Positions 53,170 to 64,000 of a stretch of DNA of 64,000 bases are shown here, piece after piece (within the stretch, counting starts at the first letter, position 1; every line of letters starts with the position of its first letter). The stretch covers positions 3,658,001 to 3,722,000 of the forward strand of contig NC_060021.1 in the NCBI RefSeq assembly GCF_021134715.1, written 5' to 3'. Both the position numbers and the translations under genes were made by a program. The notes beneath the pieces are model-generated. The model was not told where the DNA came from. It saw only the letters and a program-made list of their open reading frames with translations, and made no database searches. This DNA is from Daphnia pulex (Eukaryota; Arthropoda; Branchiopoda; Diplostraca; Daphniidae).

Positions 53170-55787
53170 ATGTCTACAATTTTTAAGATAAAGGTAATCA
53201 TAATATTTTAGAATCAAACTTTGCCGCGAAAAAACAAAGACAGTTTCTCCAAAATTTTCTAAGTGTGTAGAAGGAGCCAAAAAATAAAAACGGGACGCAT
53301 CAGAGACTTCTACGAGAGGGAGTAAAAAATCACGTATCCGACAAGATGAAAATGAGTAACGTGTTCAAATAAGGGCTCGCAATGGGACATCTTAGAGATT
53401 CCCCTGTGCCCACCGCACCATCCGCACGGCTTTGGTCCCGCCTTGGGACAAGAATTCCTATCTGGGACGTCACGGTCAATCAGTTTGGCTATTTTCACTT
53501 CACTGGTCGTTGGATTAATTGAGAAACTGCCTCTAGGATCTAAAAGAAAGTTGATCACTGGTTATTGTAGAGATAATAAGGGAAAAAGACCTACCGACTA
53601 ACGAGTAATCGATTGCATCGACGTTCATTGAAACGTCTTCGTCTTGAGCTTGGACAGAAAACACGATCTAATCCTAAATTGAATAGTAAGAATATTAATA
53701 ATAGTAAGAATAGTAATAGCCCATTTCCATGATAGAAATGGCATGCCCAGCTTGGCCATGCCCGTTTCTAGCCGTTAGCCATTTACACACCCATGACTAC
53801 CAAATAAAAATGGGAAAAAACTTTGTTAATGGGCACTTTTTCTGAAATTATGAAGTATTGTTACTTGGTCTGGCATGTTATGTTGACTTTCACTAAAATG
53901 ATATCTGCAAGTAACAATTGTGACTTCCTGTAAGTTAAAACTTAGTTAATATTGACGATTCTTTTGATCAAAATTAAGAATATTACCTTGATTAGGAGTA
54001 GAGTCCCTCACACTGTGTCGAAGACTTGACATTTCAGCCACATTTAACAATTGATACACACATTCCGGTTCTCCATCTTTCTCCTTTAATTCCTTTTTGC
54101 TTTATACAATAGGCCTACTGCCATCAAGCAGTTTTCCATTCAGCAACTAATAAGAAGCACATAACTGGAATTCACAATCTGGGAGGTTGAAAAAACAACA
54201 CACTATAAAAAGAAGACAGTTTTTAAGGCTGAAATGCAAAATTAGGAATCCGCAATTTCCTTTGCGGAAAACATAATACACCTTAGTTCTCCTACGTGAG
54301 ACATCTGGCGTCGTGTTGGTATTTCTACAAGCTGCGTACTTTATAGAAAGCCTTCACACGTTTTTCCGCAACCTACTGTATGTTACACCATTCAAAATGA
54401 AAATATGGCCTTACCTATAAGTCATACGAAACTAGACGTTGTTCTGTTCCATGGCTGTTGCATACCCCTCAATGTAGAAACAGTAATACAAAAAGTAAAT
54501 GCTGGAGTCTTAGTTGCCGCGTAATGGTTGACAAATATCTGTTTCAAAAAATACCTCTAAATAAGAAATTGCTCTCCACAGATTATAACGATAAGTGTTA
54601 TTAGTTATTGTTATCTGTGTCTAAACTAGATCAAGACATTATCTGTTACGGACATCCATATATTTGCTGCTGTTATACATATCCTGGGCATATAAAAACA
54701 ACAACAAAATCAGACATCAACGTCAAATTACCGTTTTACGGTGGCACGAAAACATACACTGCTGTTTCTTGTAGTACTCGTCTGTTTCCGTGTTAAACGA
54801 GTCATCACAACCCTTGTAAATTCACCTGCCACAGACAGAATACCGAATACCACAAACACGTCCAAATTCACTTTGTAATTGACTAAACGTTTGTTTTGCT
54901 ATTGGTCAAGTATGACTTGCTTCTGTCATTCTCGGCAAAAGTTTACGAATTACCATTGGTAGATGGCATTGGGTTTGTCATTTTACCCCTACTCCTGAAA
55001 GTAAAATTAGAATATCTTATTAATTAGTTCATTTTACTAACATTTGAAAACACAGTTGGAATCAGCGAAAAAAAACTGCATTTATTGATGTTTTCCATTA
55101 ATTATCTCCTGAAAATCCCAACCCGACTAGCTTTAACACGGCGAAATAGCCGAAGAGTCTCTTCCTTTAATAGAGTAGTCCATGTCTCAATATGCTATGA
55201 TGCTTCTTGGTGCATAAAAAACTAACAGACCAAGTAATCCTTTGGATATTGAAAAAGCATTACTGATTTTGAAGAGTTATTCTTCAGAGCTGACTGATCT
55301 GGGTACTTCATGTCGTTGTAGTCACAAAAATTCATTTGCATGAAAATCTGAAAAAAATTCAGAATCCAGTAGAAGCCAACAGAGCATTTGAGTTCAAATT
55401 ATATTTTTTTTTCGTAGAACTATTCGAAATGGATCCTTACTACCTCCAACAGATCAGAAATAGACTCGTGGAAAAATCCAAATATTAGTTGGCATCTAAT
55501 TCTTCTGGTCTGATTTTTTCCAACACATTTTATCTTGAACCTGAGATTTTCCCATGATGTTGATTCTCCGAAATATTTTCATCATGGTGACAAATGGCAA
55601 AAAAAAATATTTTCAATAACTAAACTCTTTGAAATAAATTACCGAAAAAAGTTTGCTTGATGAAAGATGGGTTGGTAGTAGTTTGCGCTTATTTCAAATC
55701 TCGAGACTACAGTCCCTTTTTTTTGAACCAACATTCAATAAATTGGATTGTCTTTTTCGCAAACCATATTGCCACCGAATTTCATAT
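53170..55787. other. Intergenic, unassigned
   Basis: AT-rich, with scattered frames of up to about 80 codons and no recognised domains. A small inverted motif (AGAAATGGCATG / CATGCCCGTTTCT) lies at about 53730-53768. Confidence 0.4.
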
Positions 55788-55916
55788 ATGCGGGGCGTGG
55801 GATGTGGAATAGTTCTACCTAGAATGCGGGATACATCCCGCAACCCGAAGATTTCAATCCGCAACCTAAGTATCTATCCCGCATACCTAAATTGCGGGAT
55901 TAATCAATTTTTCAAC
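55788..55916. repeat. MULE terminal inverted repeat, left
   Basis: Reverse complement of 59944-60067 with moderate divergence. Read outward-in, both arms can be translated to similar peptides (RGVGCGIVLPRMRDTS and RGEGCGIVLLRMRDTS). Confidence 0.65.
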
Positions 55917-56084
55917 TTAATGACGGTTCAATTTAACGTAATATACATGGTTATAAAGTAATATACGGATGATGTTTTGTTATTTTAAAATTTGAGAAGG
56001 GATGGCCAGTATTATTTGTCAACTCTTTATTTCTTGATTTGTAACTTGAAACACACAAACATACGTGAAATTTTGAAAAAAAAA

Positions 56085-56740
56085 TTATTGAAATATTGTT
56101 AGGTGTTGCGTATTAGTAAAAGCACTTGCTGCAATGTTCTCGGTCATTATTATTATAAAACCCACAAGACCACGGAAAATCAATTTGCTTTGTTTCAATG
56201 GGAATATTTCCACAATCTTCGTTGAACCATTCCTGGCAGATATCGCATTGATCCGTCCAAGCACCATTGCAAGTATTTTAAATAATCTTGGGCCTCCTGC
56301 AGCTACAGCAAATTGAGACAACTGTAGTTTCTTCGTTGTGTTTAGTTGGAATTTGTGAATCAGACGAACATGGAACCGGGGAATTTGTGTTTCTTTTAGA
56401 CAAAGCTTGAAATAACAGATGAACTTCCTTGGTTCATAACACAACTTGGGAGGATCTTTGCCATATAATAGGGTCGTTGCAAATGCAATAGCGTACTAGC
56501 CACAACTGGAAAGCCATATGCCGCTACAAGCCAATGGTTATCCCATCATGACTGCAATAATATCTCTATATGTTAACCAGATTTCTCTTTTCAAACTAGA
56601 AATATCTTCGTTGCTGTAGAATACATCATTGTAAATATGAATGATTTTCTTGATTTTATCAGAACCTGGGTTTTCTTCTTCTCTCGAACATGAACATGAT
56701 GACGATGAGCTTATGGTGAAGTCTCCACCCTCTTTTTTTA
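56085..56740. other. MULE interior without an assigned gene
   Basis: A 119-codon minus-strand frame (56085-56444) has no recognisable domain. It could be a decayed second gene of the transposon or chance. Confidence 0.3.
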
Positions 56741-56741
56741 A

Positions 56742-58920
56742 TATTTTATCATCTTAGATCGTTTTTTGGAGGTACTGTAGTTGTCCGAAAGATCATGCTC
56801 CTCTTCCTCATCATTCCTTTTAGACTCACCATTTCCGGGAACATGAGTTGGATTCTGTCCTTTTTCGTTTGTTGTTGATGGTGAAAGTTGAGCTGGATTC
56901 GGTTCTCCTCTGGGTGATGGAGGTGGAAGCGAATCTTCTTCGCATGATACAGCTGCTGGACTCAGTTCTTCTTTGGGTGATAGAGGTTCTGGACTCAGTT
57001 CTACTTTGGATGACCGAGGAGCTGTACACAGCTGTTTTTTGGGTGACCCAGCTGGATTCTGTTCTCCTTCAAGTAACGCGGATGGTCTTTGTTCTCCTTA
57101 GCGTGACTCAGCTGGACCCGGCGATTTTTAGAGAACATTTATGCTTAGATTGCAAACAGAATAATTTATCAATTTTATTACCTGAAATCACCGTCCCATC
57201 TGCTCATCCAACTCATATGGAATATATTTTTCAATCTCTATTTCAATCTTTTTCATCCTTTCTTCATCATTTTTGAAGATTATTTATTTGTTCCTTGACT
57301 TGATTGACTTTTTGTACAAAATTTTCAAAGAGTCGCAATTCTTCTTCTTCTGATTCCTTTGTGGGGTATTGACCAGGATCGAGATCCAAACGTCGGGGTT
57401 ATTTGTTACCTGATCTCTTATTCGGTAATGATCGGCTTCTCTTTCGGAATGCAGTGGAATTGGGTTTTTTAGATTTTTCATTCCTCATACCGATGAGAGT
57501 TTCGCCAGCTAACACATGACAGGAACGGCCAGTTTTCCCTGCCACACAGGAACATATAGGAATATATATAGGAAACAACTGTTTAAAATAGTTTCTTAAA
57601 TTGCCCTGTATGATAAAATTACCGGACTCTACATCAAAAGAAATTTTTTTCTTTTCGATTGCATCCATTGCTCGGGCATATGTTGTTAGATGATGTTCTA
57701 TGTAAAACCTGCTTTCAGCGGAAACAGTTTTCCCTTCTGATTTTCGTTAATCCAAAAATGCTTCCTTCCTCAAATGCATTTTGAAGAATGATTCCAATTT
57801 CACCAACAACCACGGGTGTCTGATAAAAATAAGGTTTGTAAAGGTCGATGTCGTACAGATGGATGCGCTCTTGAAGCAAAGTGTAACCAAATACACCATT
57901 CCTGAGATATGTGCCTTTCATTATTTCCCTGTTGTAGAAGTTGCTTAGTTCAAAAAAAGAGATACTCCATGACGTCAATAGTTGTTTCCTTCCATTCGTT
58001 TATTCTTTTCAAAACAACATTAAAACTTTCTGACTGATTAGTGGTGATTTCGGTCTCACCATTACGTTGACAGGCCCAAAACCCCAATTTTTCGATGACG
58101 ACATGGATGTATTTGTGATAATAATAAGATAATTGTGAAGTACAATTAATTTGAAACAAAGTCAGTTGCTCTAAGTACTGAACTTAGTCGGTTGCATGAA
58201 CAGATTTTTCACTTCTCGTTACAATCTTGCTCTCGTTTCATCTCTTTCTTATTTTGGCATTTGTAGAATTTGCAACTTCCGTTTTACATCGTTCTTTGCG
58301 TGTATCGAACACCTGAACAAATCAATTTCAGGAAGGTGTTTTTTTGTTGCTTTGATTACGGAAGCCTCATGATCCGCCACGAGATACATTTTTTTTTTGC
58401 ATTGTTCAATTCTGGTACAAATTTAAGAAGGTATTGCAAAAAAATCGTGAGTTTCTTCAATTTTTCTGTCGTTAATCAAATAAATGGCGGGAATACATGG
58501 CTTTTCTTCAAATTCTTTTCACAGAAAGCTAGGAACGAAACGTAGAAATCTCCTAGCTTGTAGAACGTGTTATATAAAGAGGTGGCAAATCGGCCCGATT
58601 GATCACCACATTAAATTTTTCCATGAAATTTTCGTCATAACCAATCATCATGAGATCCTCGTGAACCATAAGTCGTTTGATGAATCCAGTTTCAGTAGCT
58701 TCAATAACAAATTGTATAAGCTGTCCTGTGTCAGACGTTTTTCAGCCCTCAGATTCTGTTGGGCATTCTGAAATTGCTTCGGGTCACGAGGCGCATTAGT
58801 TCTGTGACTTCCCAAATCACTTGGCGCGCTGTTTACCAATTGTCGGTATAGATGCTTCAGTGGTTTTTCAGTAGTCTTCATAGCCCTTTGCACTTACTTC
58901 GAAATTCGGTACAATTGAGC
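56742..58920 (-). pseudogene. MULE-type transposase remnant
   Basis: Fragments in several minus-strand frames line up in transposase order. An N-terminal part (58920-58650, ...NLRAEKRLTQDSLYNLL) leads to a diverged DDE region (58620-58300, with VFPPFI and a Lys-rich helix). QSESFNVVLKRINEWKE follows near 58030, then FYNREIMKG..GVFGYTLLQ near 57900. A SWIM-type zinc finger with CSC...SCH lies near 57520. A Pro/Ser-rich C-terminal repeat with LSPEPLSPKEELSP ends at a TAA near 56742. Multiple stops and frameshifts show it is dead. The catalytic residues cannot all be verified. Confidence 0.6.
56830..57120 (-). repeat. Imperfect coding repeats in the transposase tail
   Basis: A roughly 40-45-bp unit containing ACTGAGTCCAG and CACCCAAAGAAGA (minus strand) recurs about six times, giving Pro/Ser/Glu-rich repeats in one frame and Arg/Thr/Ser-rich repeats in another. 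Confidence 0.55.
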
Positions 58921-59943
58921 GCCTTTTTTGTTGTGAAGTGGCATTTCCTTGACAGAAATCAAATGAAAATTTTTCGTCTCTAATGTACTGGATAAAAACT
59001 AGTCCACGACTCGTTGGACGGTAATAAATAATCCACTTAAAGTTGGAACTGAATAAGTTCCTCTTTGTTTTTGGGTCGATCCTGATTTACAACTTATAAT
59101 ACACAAATATCCTTTGATCACCATCCAGTGTAAACTTCCCGTTGCCATTTTGTCTCCAACGGTATACAATGGCACGTCAATCGTCTAAATAGCAATAGTT
59201 GAGGCATGTAATTCGGTATATACCAATAAGAAAAAATTGATAACTTGACACAGGTAGAAAAATGGCTACTCAGTGTTCAAATGGCTGAGGAGGTATAGAA
59301 AACCAATAACCAGTTTAACAGTGGCAACTAAATTGTTTGTGCAAATAATACAATTTATTCAAATTTTCTTACCTTTTTTATCATCCCTCTCCCATTAGAA
59401 AACATACAGTGGATACAAAACATACATTGGAAAAACCCTTTTTGGCTTGAAACGCTGCTGTTTCTTTGGAGTTAATTCAGTAAATGCCCCAAAAGGTTTT
59501 GTAGACGCTAATGATTTCGTAAATTTAAAATTTTTGTTTATTTTCACCATGCTGATTAAGAAATACAAGCTTTGACTCTACCATATTCTTTGAGATCTCA
59601 ACATACACTAAACTGTAGGTGGGACTAAGGGTGTTCGAGCATTGGATATTTGACGACCCCCAAGGGAATTCCACGCGACTAACACAGTGAGGGGAGGGGA
59701 AAATACGAATGAAAAGTGCATTTTTATATTTTAAACAAGAATATTTCGGCTATAACTAATAAACCAATTACAAAAAAGCATCACTCAATAAATTTATTGA
59801 TATACCACATTGCTGAATAGTTGTGACATGTGCGAGTTAGTTTTAGCCTAATAAACCAAATCTTTATTTACTTACTAGAAAATAGACCATTCCCTATCTC
59901 TTTGAAACTCCGTATACTGCTAGATTGAATTATCCGTCTTCAC

Positions 59944-60067
59944 GTTGAAAAATTGATCAATCCCGTAATTTAGGTATGCGGGATAGGTGTCTATGTTGGG
60001 GGTGGAAAACTGCAAAGGATGTATCCCGCATTCTAAGCAGGACTATACCGCATCCCTCTCCACGCAC
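59944..60067. repeat. MULE terminal inverted repeat, right
   Basis: Mirror partner of 55788-55916. Confidence 0.65.
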
Positions 60068-61837
60068 TTTAGGCACGTCCTTATCATATTTATCGCGCAT
60101 CTGAGTTATGTAAAAAGCAAGTCGTGTGGCTAGTAAAAGATATTTCAGCCAAATACTATTCTTCCGTTGGATTCTCTTGACCAGAAATTTATAATCCCAA
60201 ACAGAACTGGTTTGCACGCAATGAATATTTGATTGTCATTTATAATTAAAAAAAGTTCTCCACAATACGAAATGTAATGCTGGTCTTTTTTCTACTGCTA
60301 TAGTTCCTTTATTAAAATTATCCCACATCTCGCTATTAACTTACTATTACTGCGTAATTCTGTCTTCTGAGTATTACCATCGCCAGCGCCATCGTAACTT
60401 TATATTAGGGGAGACCGGACCCATCTTGGGCGGTACGGTTGCATACCATGTTACACAGATATATAAGTAAGGAAAAAGGTTAATGGTTGAGGCAAATTTC
60501 TAGAATAGCAGAAGAGCAATGATATGATATCATGATTCAAGACTCGAGGTTGTTGATAATTGTAGATACATACAGACATATATATAAGTTTGTTGTTTCT
60601 TCAAAGATTTTGTTTTCTTTTTATCGTGGAAAAAGTACAAATCTGGTGTAATTACAGTTTGTTCATGTGGTATTCTTTAAAAAAAGTAAAAAAATTATAT
60701 TGTAATATAATCAATAAAATATCCTTTTTAAAAAAGGTACTAACATTGGAAGAAAAAAGAAAAAAATTCTTTATATACAAAGAATGATTTTTTAGCTACA
60801 ACGTTGCAAACTTGTAAGTGACATTGAAACAGCAAAAAATAACGAAAGACCGTTTTCTCAAACGCTATACAATAATGCGCATTTTACTCCCATGGGAAGA
60901 ACATTTTTGTCGGCAATAGGTAATTATATACTGTAGAAACCAATGAAAATATATCTTAAGATCAGGAATATGCATTTATATTCCATTGTTGGAACCGTAA
61001 ATGTCGTGAGATTGCAGTTCAGATTTCAGATTGCAGTGTATAAAGATTTCGTGAGTCAAACGAGTTAAAAGTAAAAAAAAAGAACGCATATGTATTGCAC
61101 TTTTAACAATTTTGCCGAAACGAAAGTAAGCGACAGAATCTGGCTATTCAATGATTGGATTTTTTACCTGGCCATCAATTAATGTGCCTTACGATAAATT
61201 ACTGTTGACGACCATCATATCCATCCCAGCAGGAGAAATGACTTCCATTCCGGAATTTTAAGAGGATTTAAGTTACAAACGTGAATTGGAACATGCAATT
61301 TTAGAACTCTTAATTCATATCCAAGCCGTATGACGTTCTGTTTATTTCTGAGTAACTATTGTGCATATTTTTGTATATTTCTGACTAAGTGGTCAGATTA
61401 CAATTAGTATTGATCGTAGACAAACTTGCTCGCAAGAAAATTTTCACTTTTCGTGAATTTTTATTCGTAAAATTTCTTCCATAGCTGTCCTTTATTGGTG
61501 GAAGATCTCTGAGTACATTTGGTTTCCAGTGTTGCCCACATTTCACAAGATGGCTCGCAGTTAGTCAGGTAGTCTCTCATCTACTGTGGCTTAGATGTAG
61601 TTTTTGGCTAAAGTATTATTTTGGTGCCAGTATCTGATTACGTCAAAGTTTGTAATCTCACCATAATCATTTGTCTCCTATGTAATCAATAACAGGTATC
61701 GATTAGGTGATGTAGTCAATTTGCTTCGATACAATATTAGTAAAGAACAAATGTTGGGGATCTGTTCGTGAATACCAGGTATTGATTTTCTATACGTCAT
61801 CAAAGTGAATTTCGATAATATAGAGAGATAAGAGGTT
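60068..61837. other. Intergenic, unassigned
   Basis: No gene or element recognised; AT-rich with only short frames. Confidence 0.4.
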
Positions 61838-62098
61838 GACTTGTCTTCAACAGATGTGATGGTACATGCTTTTGTCTTCTACAATGCCAAGGTGGACATC
61901 ACAAGTAGAGAAATATGTAATCGACTTGTCTTCAACAAATGGAATGACACATGCCGCTGTTGGCTTCCACAATGTCGAAGTAGACTTGACAAGTAAGATA
62001 GTGAGTACAAACGAAGAGACCCTTCACAGATGTGTATTATGTATCAATAATTTTACAAATGATTTACCTCAAGCGGTAGATGTTCTTCACCAAGTATG
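61838..62098 (+). repeat. Two-copy diverged tandem repeat with coding character
   Basis: The copies start at 61838 and 61923, 85 bases apart. Both translate to DLSSTxxMxHAxVxxxNxxVDxTS, but in frames shifted by one base. The second copy continues in an open frame to a TGA at 62097-62099. It may be the remnant of a repeat-containing gene; no family recognised. Confidence 0.4.
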
Positions 62099-62099
62099 A

Positions 62100-64000
62100 T
62101 GAAGGTTGAAGTTACGCATAAGTAGCATTAACCCAAAATTCCACGTGTGAAAGTTTCCGCCATAAATTTTTCGGATATAAGCGGTATCTTTTTGTATATT
62201 ACTACCTTCCATGGCAATTACGATGTCTTGCTTCATTTGAGATCGGTTTAAATAAAATATGGCCCCATAATATGTAGGAAGAAGTTAACAAGTTAATACA
62301 ACAAGCGAGGATTTATAATGGAGGTTGGTTGGAGGAGGTTGTAACCGCGTAAGGGAGATTTTTTGCAATTCGATCCAGACAGACTGCCAGTGATTTAACA
62401 AACTAAGAAATGGGAGGAGAAAAAAGTATAGATTAGCTAAGGAATCTACTCTTAAAACTAAACAGCATTCCTTATCTCACTTACTGCGCCACTTAGCGAC
62501 TGCTAAGTTCACGATAAAGTGCCGAGTCGGTGCTTAACCTTCTTCGTCGCTTTCTCAACTGACTGCACGGCCCGTTCTACCTTTCATTGATTTGTGGATT
62601 CTAGAGGGCGAGTTTCCATTCTGTGGCTTATTTCATGTATCATCATAAATCGTTGCAATTATTCTGATATAAGCAATTATCCGTGACCATTTCGTGCGAT
62701 AGACCAAAGCGTGAATAGATAGTTTTCCGCAACGCATTTTTCTCCAGACTTCTACTTATTGCGAGCCAGAATTTGGGCAAAGTATAATCAAGGGCGAGTT
62801 CTACGAGGAATATTAAATCGCTAGTTTGAAAATGTCCGCGCTGTTGTACTCTTCTTCCCGTTAACATGATAGAAAAAAGGGTAATATGAAGGGCTGATGT
62901 GAAGAAGTGAATGAGCCTACACCATTATTCCAATGTACAACCCACCCAATACTATCGGACTCCCAATTGAACCAGCCTGAATAAACAGATCCCATTATAC
63001 AACAAATAGTGATAACAGATTTGTAGATTTATTGGGCACTCTGTCTATTAGGATGTGTTTCGTCGCGTCAACTTTTCAGCTCAACTTCAACCAAAAATTG
63101 AGCTCCTCTAGCATTTTATCTTCACCCTAGTCTTAATAGTTGAGCTTAACCTATATTGTAAAGAAGTCGTTCCGCTCTTTTAAAAAAGTTTATTATTGAC
63201 TATATTCTTAGACAAAATAAAACCATACTAACCCCCGAGAATGCCCCCGGTCCCCCTTATGTACCCAAACAATGGGAATATTTCACAGAAAAACCTGCCT
63301 CACATGAACGGCGTGATTCTGCCGACTACACGATACTACCAGCCACGATTGCCGGGCAATGACTTGAGAGTGAGAATATTTTATGGATTACCAAAAGTTC
63401 AATTAAGTTTGATCTCAACCAAAATGAGATCGATCTTTTCCAAAAGTTTGAACACATTCCAGAGAACTGTTTCCTTTTTTCCAGTTTGGTTGACCGTCCC
63501 CTATTTCTGAATACAGATAAATTTATATCTGGCAACATCCATTGTCTATGTTTTTGCTAAGTTTAACTGTCAGCATAGAGAAGAATCACAGTTTTTGAAA
63601 TATTAATCGAATTTAAACTTGACATAACATGATTTAAACAATAATCTCCGTAAATATGAAGACACCTAAGATTGTTATAAAAATTAAAAAGAAAAAAAGA
63701 AAACCATGAAAGAATTTCTAAAATTTAATATTACAATTAATATTACAATTAAAAAGAACAAAAAGCTATACAAAATTATGATAATGTCGGTAAAGTAAAA
63801 GTAACATTGCAGAATGCTAATATAAAAGGTTTCATTGATGTAACACTTGACCATAAAGGATAGACTGATGTAAACAAATGTTACTCAATTCCTGGCGTAT
63901 TTTTTCGTCTGCTGCAGTAAATCATTCACGTATCATTTTTTAAATTTCATTTATATACAACGGTCAACTAAAAAATATACCACAAATTTTATTTTAAATT
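62100..64000. other. Intergenic, unassigned
   Basis: AT-rich to the window end. Open frames of 70-90 codons near 62650 and 63250-63540 show no domain or splice context that would support a gene. Confidence 0.4.

Larger units (their letters stand above)
55788..60067 (-). mobile_element. Degenerate MULE DNA transposon with terminal inverted repeats
   Basis: Inverted repeats of about 125 bp at 55788-55916 and 59944-60067 share ATGCGGGATACATCC and CCCGCATACCTAAATT and enclose 4.0 kb that holds a broken MULE-type transposase on the minus strand. Total about 4.28 kb. No clear target duplication was seen, so the exact ends are uncertain. Confidence 0.65.

Noticed and set aside
62515-62537. AAAGTGCCGAGTCGGTGCTT resembles the 3' hairpin of a Cas9 tracrRNA
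   Set aside because: A short chance hairpin in eukaryotic intergenic DNA; no repeat array, cas gene or other tracrRNA part is present.

Overview
The window looks like a branchiopod crustacean nuclear genome, very probably a Daphnia species. It is AT-rich, its genes are split by short GT-AG introns of roughly 50-120 bp, and it carries a dense tandem cluster of long-wavelength-type rhabdomeric opsins. Daphnia pulex is known for a large opsin expansion. I infer the genus from this content; no species-diagnostic sequence was checked.

Layout. Eight opsin genes occupy 0.5-45.7 kb. Seven lie on the minus strand (opsins 1-7, stops at 497, 5377, 16585, 21666, 26289, 31052 and 37192) and one on the plus strand (opsin 8, 44248-45681). 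All splice to products of about 384-393 residues. Each has the retinal-binding Lys in TM7, a DRY motif, NPxxY and the HPKYR motif of Gq-coupled rhabdomeric opsins. Opsins 2-6 form a close subgroup with six coding exons. Opsins 1 and 7 lack the last intron and place the TM3 intron differently. Opsin 8 has its own exon layout and an in-frame TAG at codon 14. Most promoters have a TATA-like box with a TAATTGGATT-type motif 40-200 bp further upstream, resembling the rhodopsin core sequence (RCSI) of fly opsin genes.

Mobile DNA. A complete BEL/Pao LTR retrotransposon (8057-15086, two 752-bp LTRs, 5-bp target duplication ACATC, uninterrupted 1823-residue gag-pol) sits between opsins 2 and 3. A solo LTR (3592-4157, target duplication TGGAT) lies between opsins 1 and 2. 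Foldback or MITE-like inverted repeats are at 4.7, 15.5, 20.5, 24.1, 41.8, 43.4 and perhaps 52.7 kb. The last 18 kb holds no intact gene that I recognise. It contains a decayed APE-type LINE (46.4-49.9 kb), a decayed array of Arg/Ser-rich repeat exons (51.5-52.4 kb), a tRNA-like sequence (53.1 kb) and a decayed MULE transposon with about 125-bp terminal inverted repeats (55.8-60.1 kb).

How it fits together. The opsins would be seven-transmembrane photoreceptor proteins of the rhabdomeric (Gq) cascade. The cluster appears to have grown by tandem duplication, with patches of near-identity between paralogues (5' halves of opsins 5/6 and 2/3, 3' ends of 4/5) that suggest gene conversion. Exon boundaries were placed by eye from splice consensus, reading frame and paralogue comparison; total exon lengths divide by three in all eight genes.
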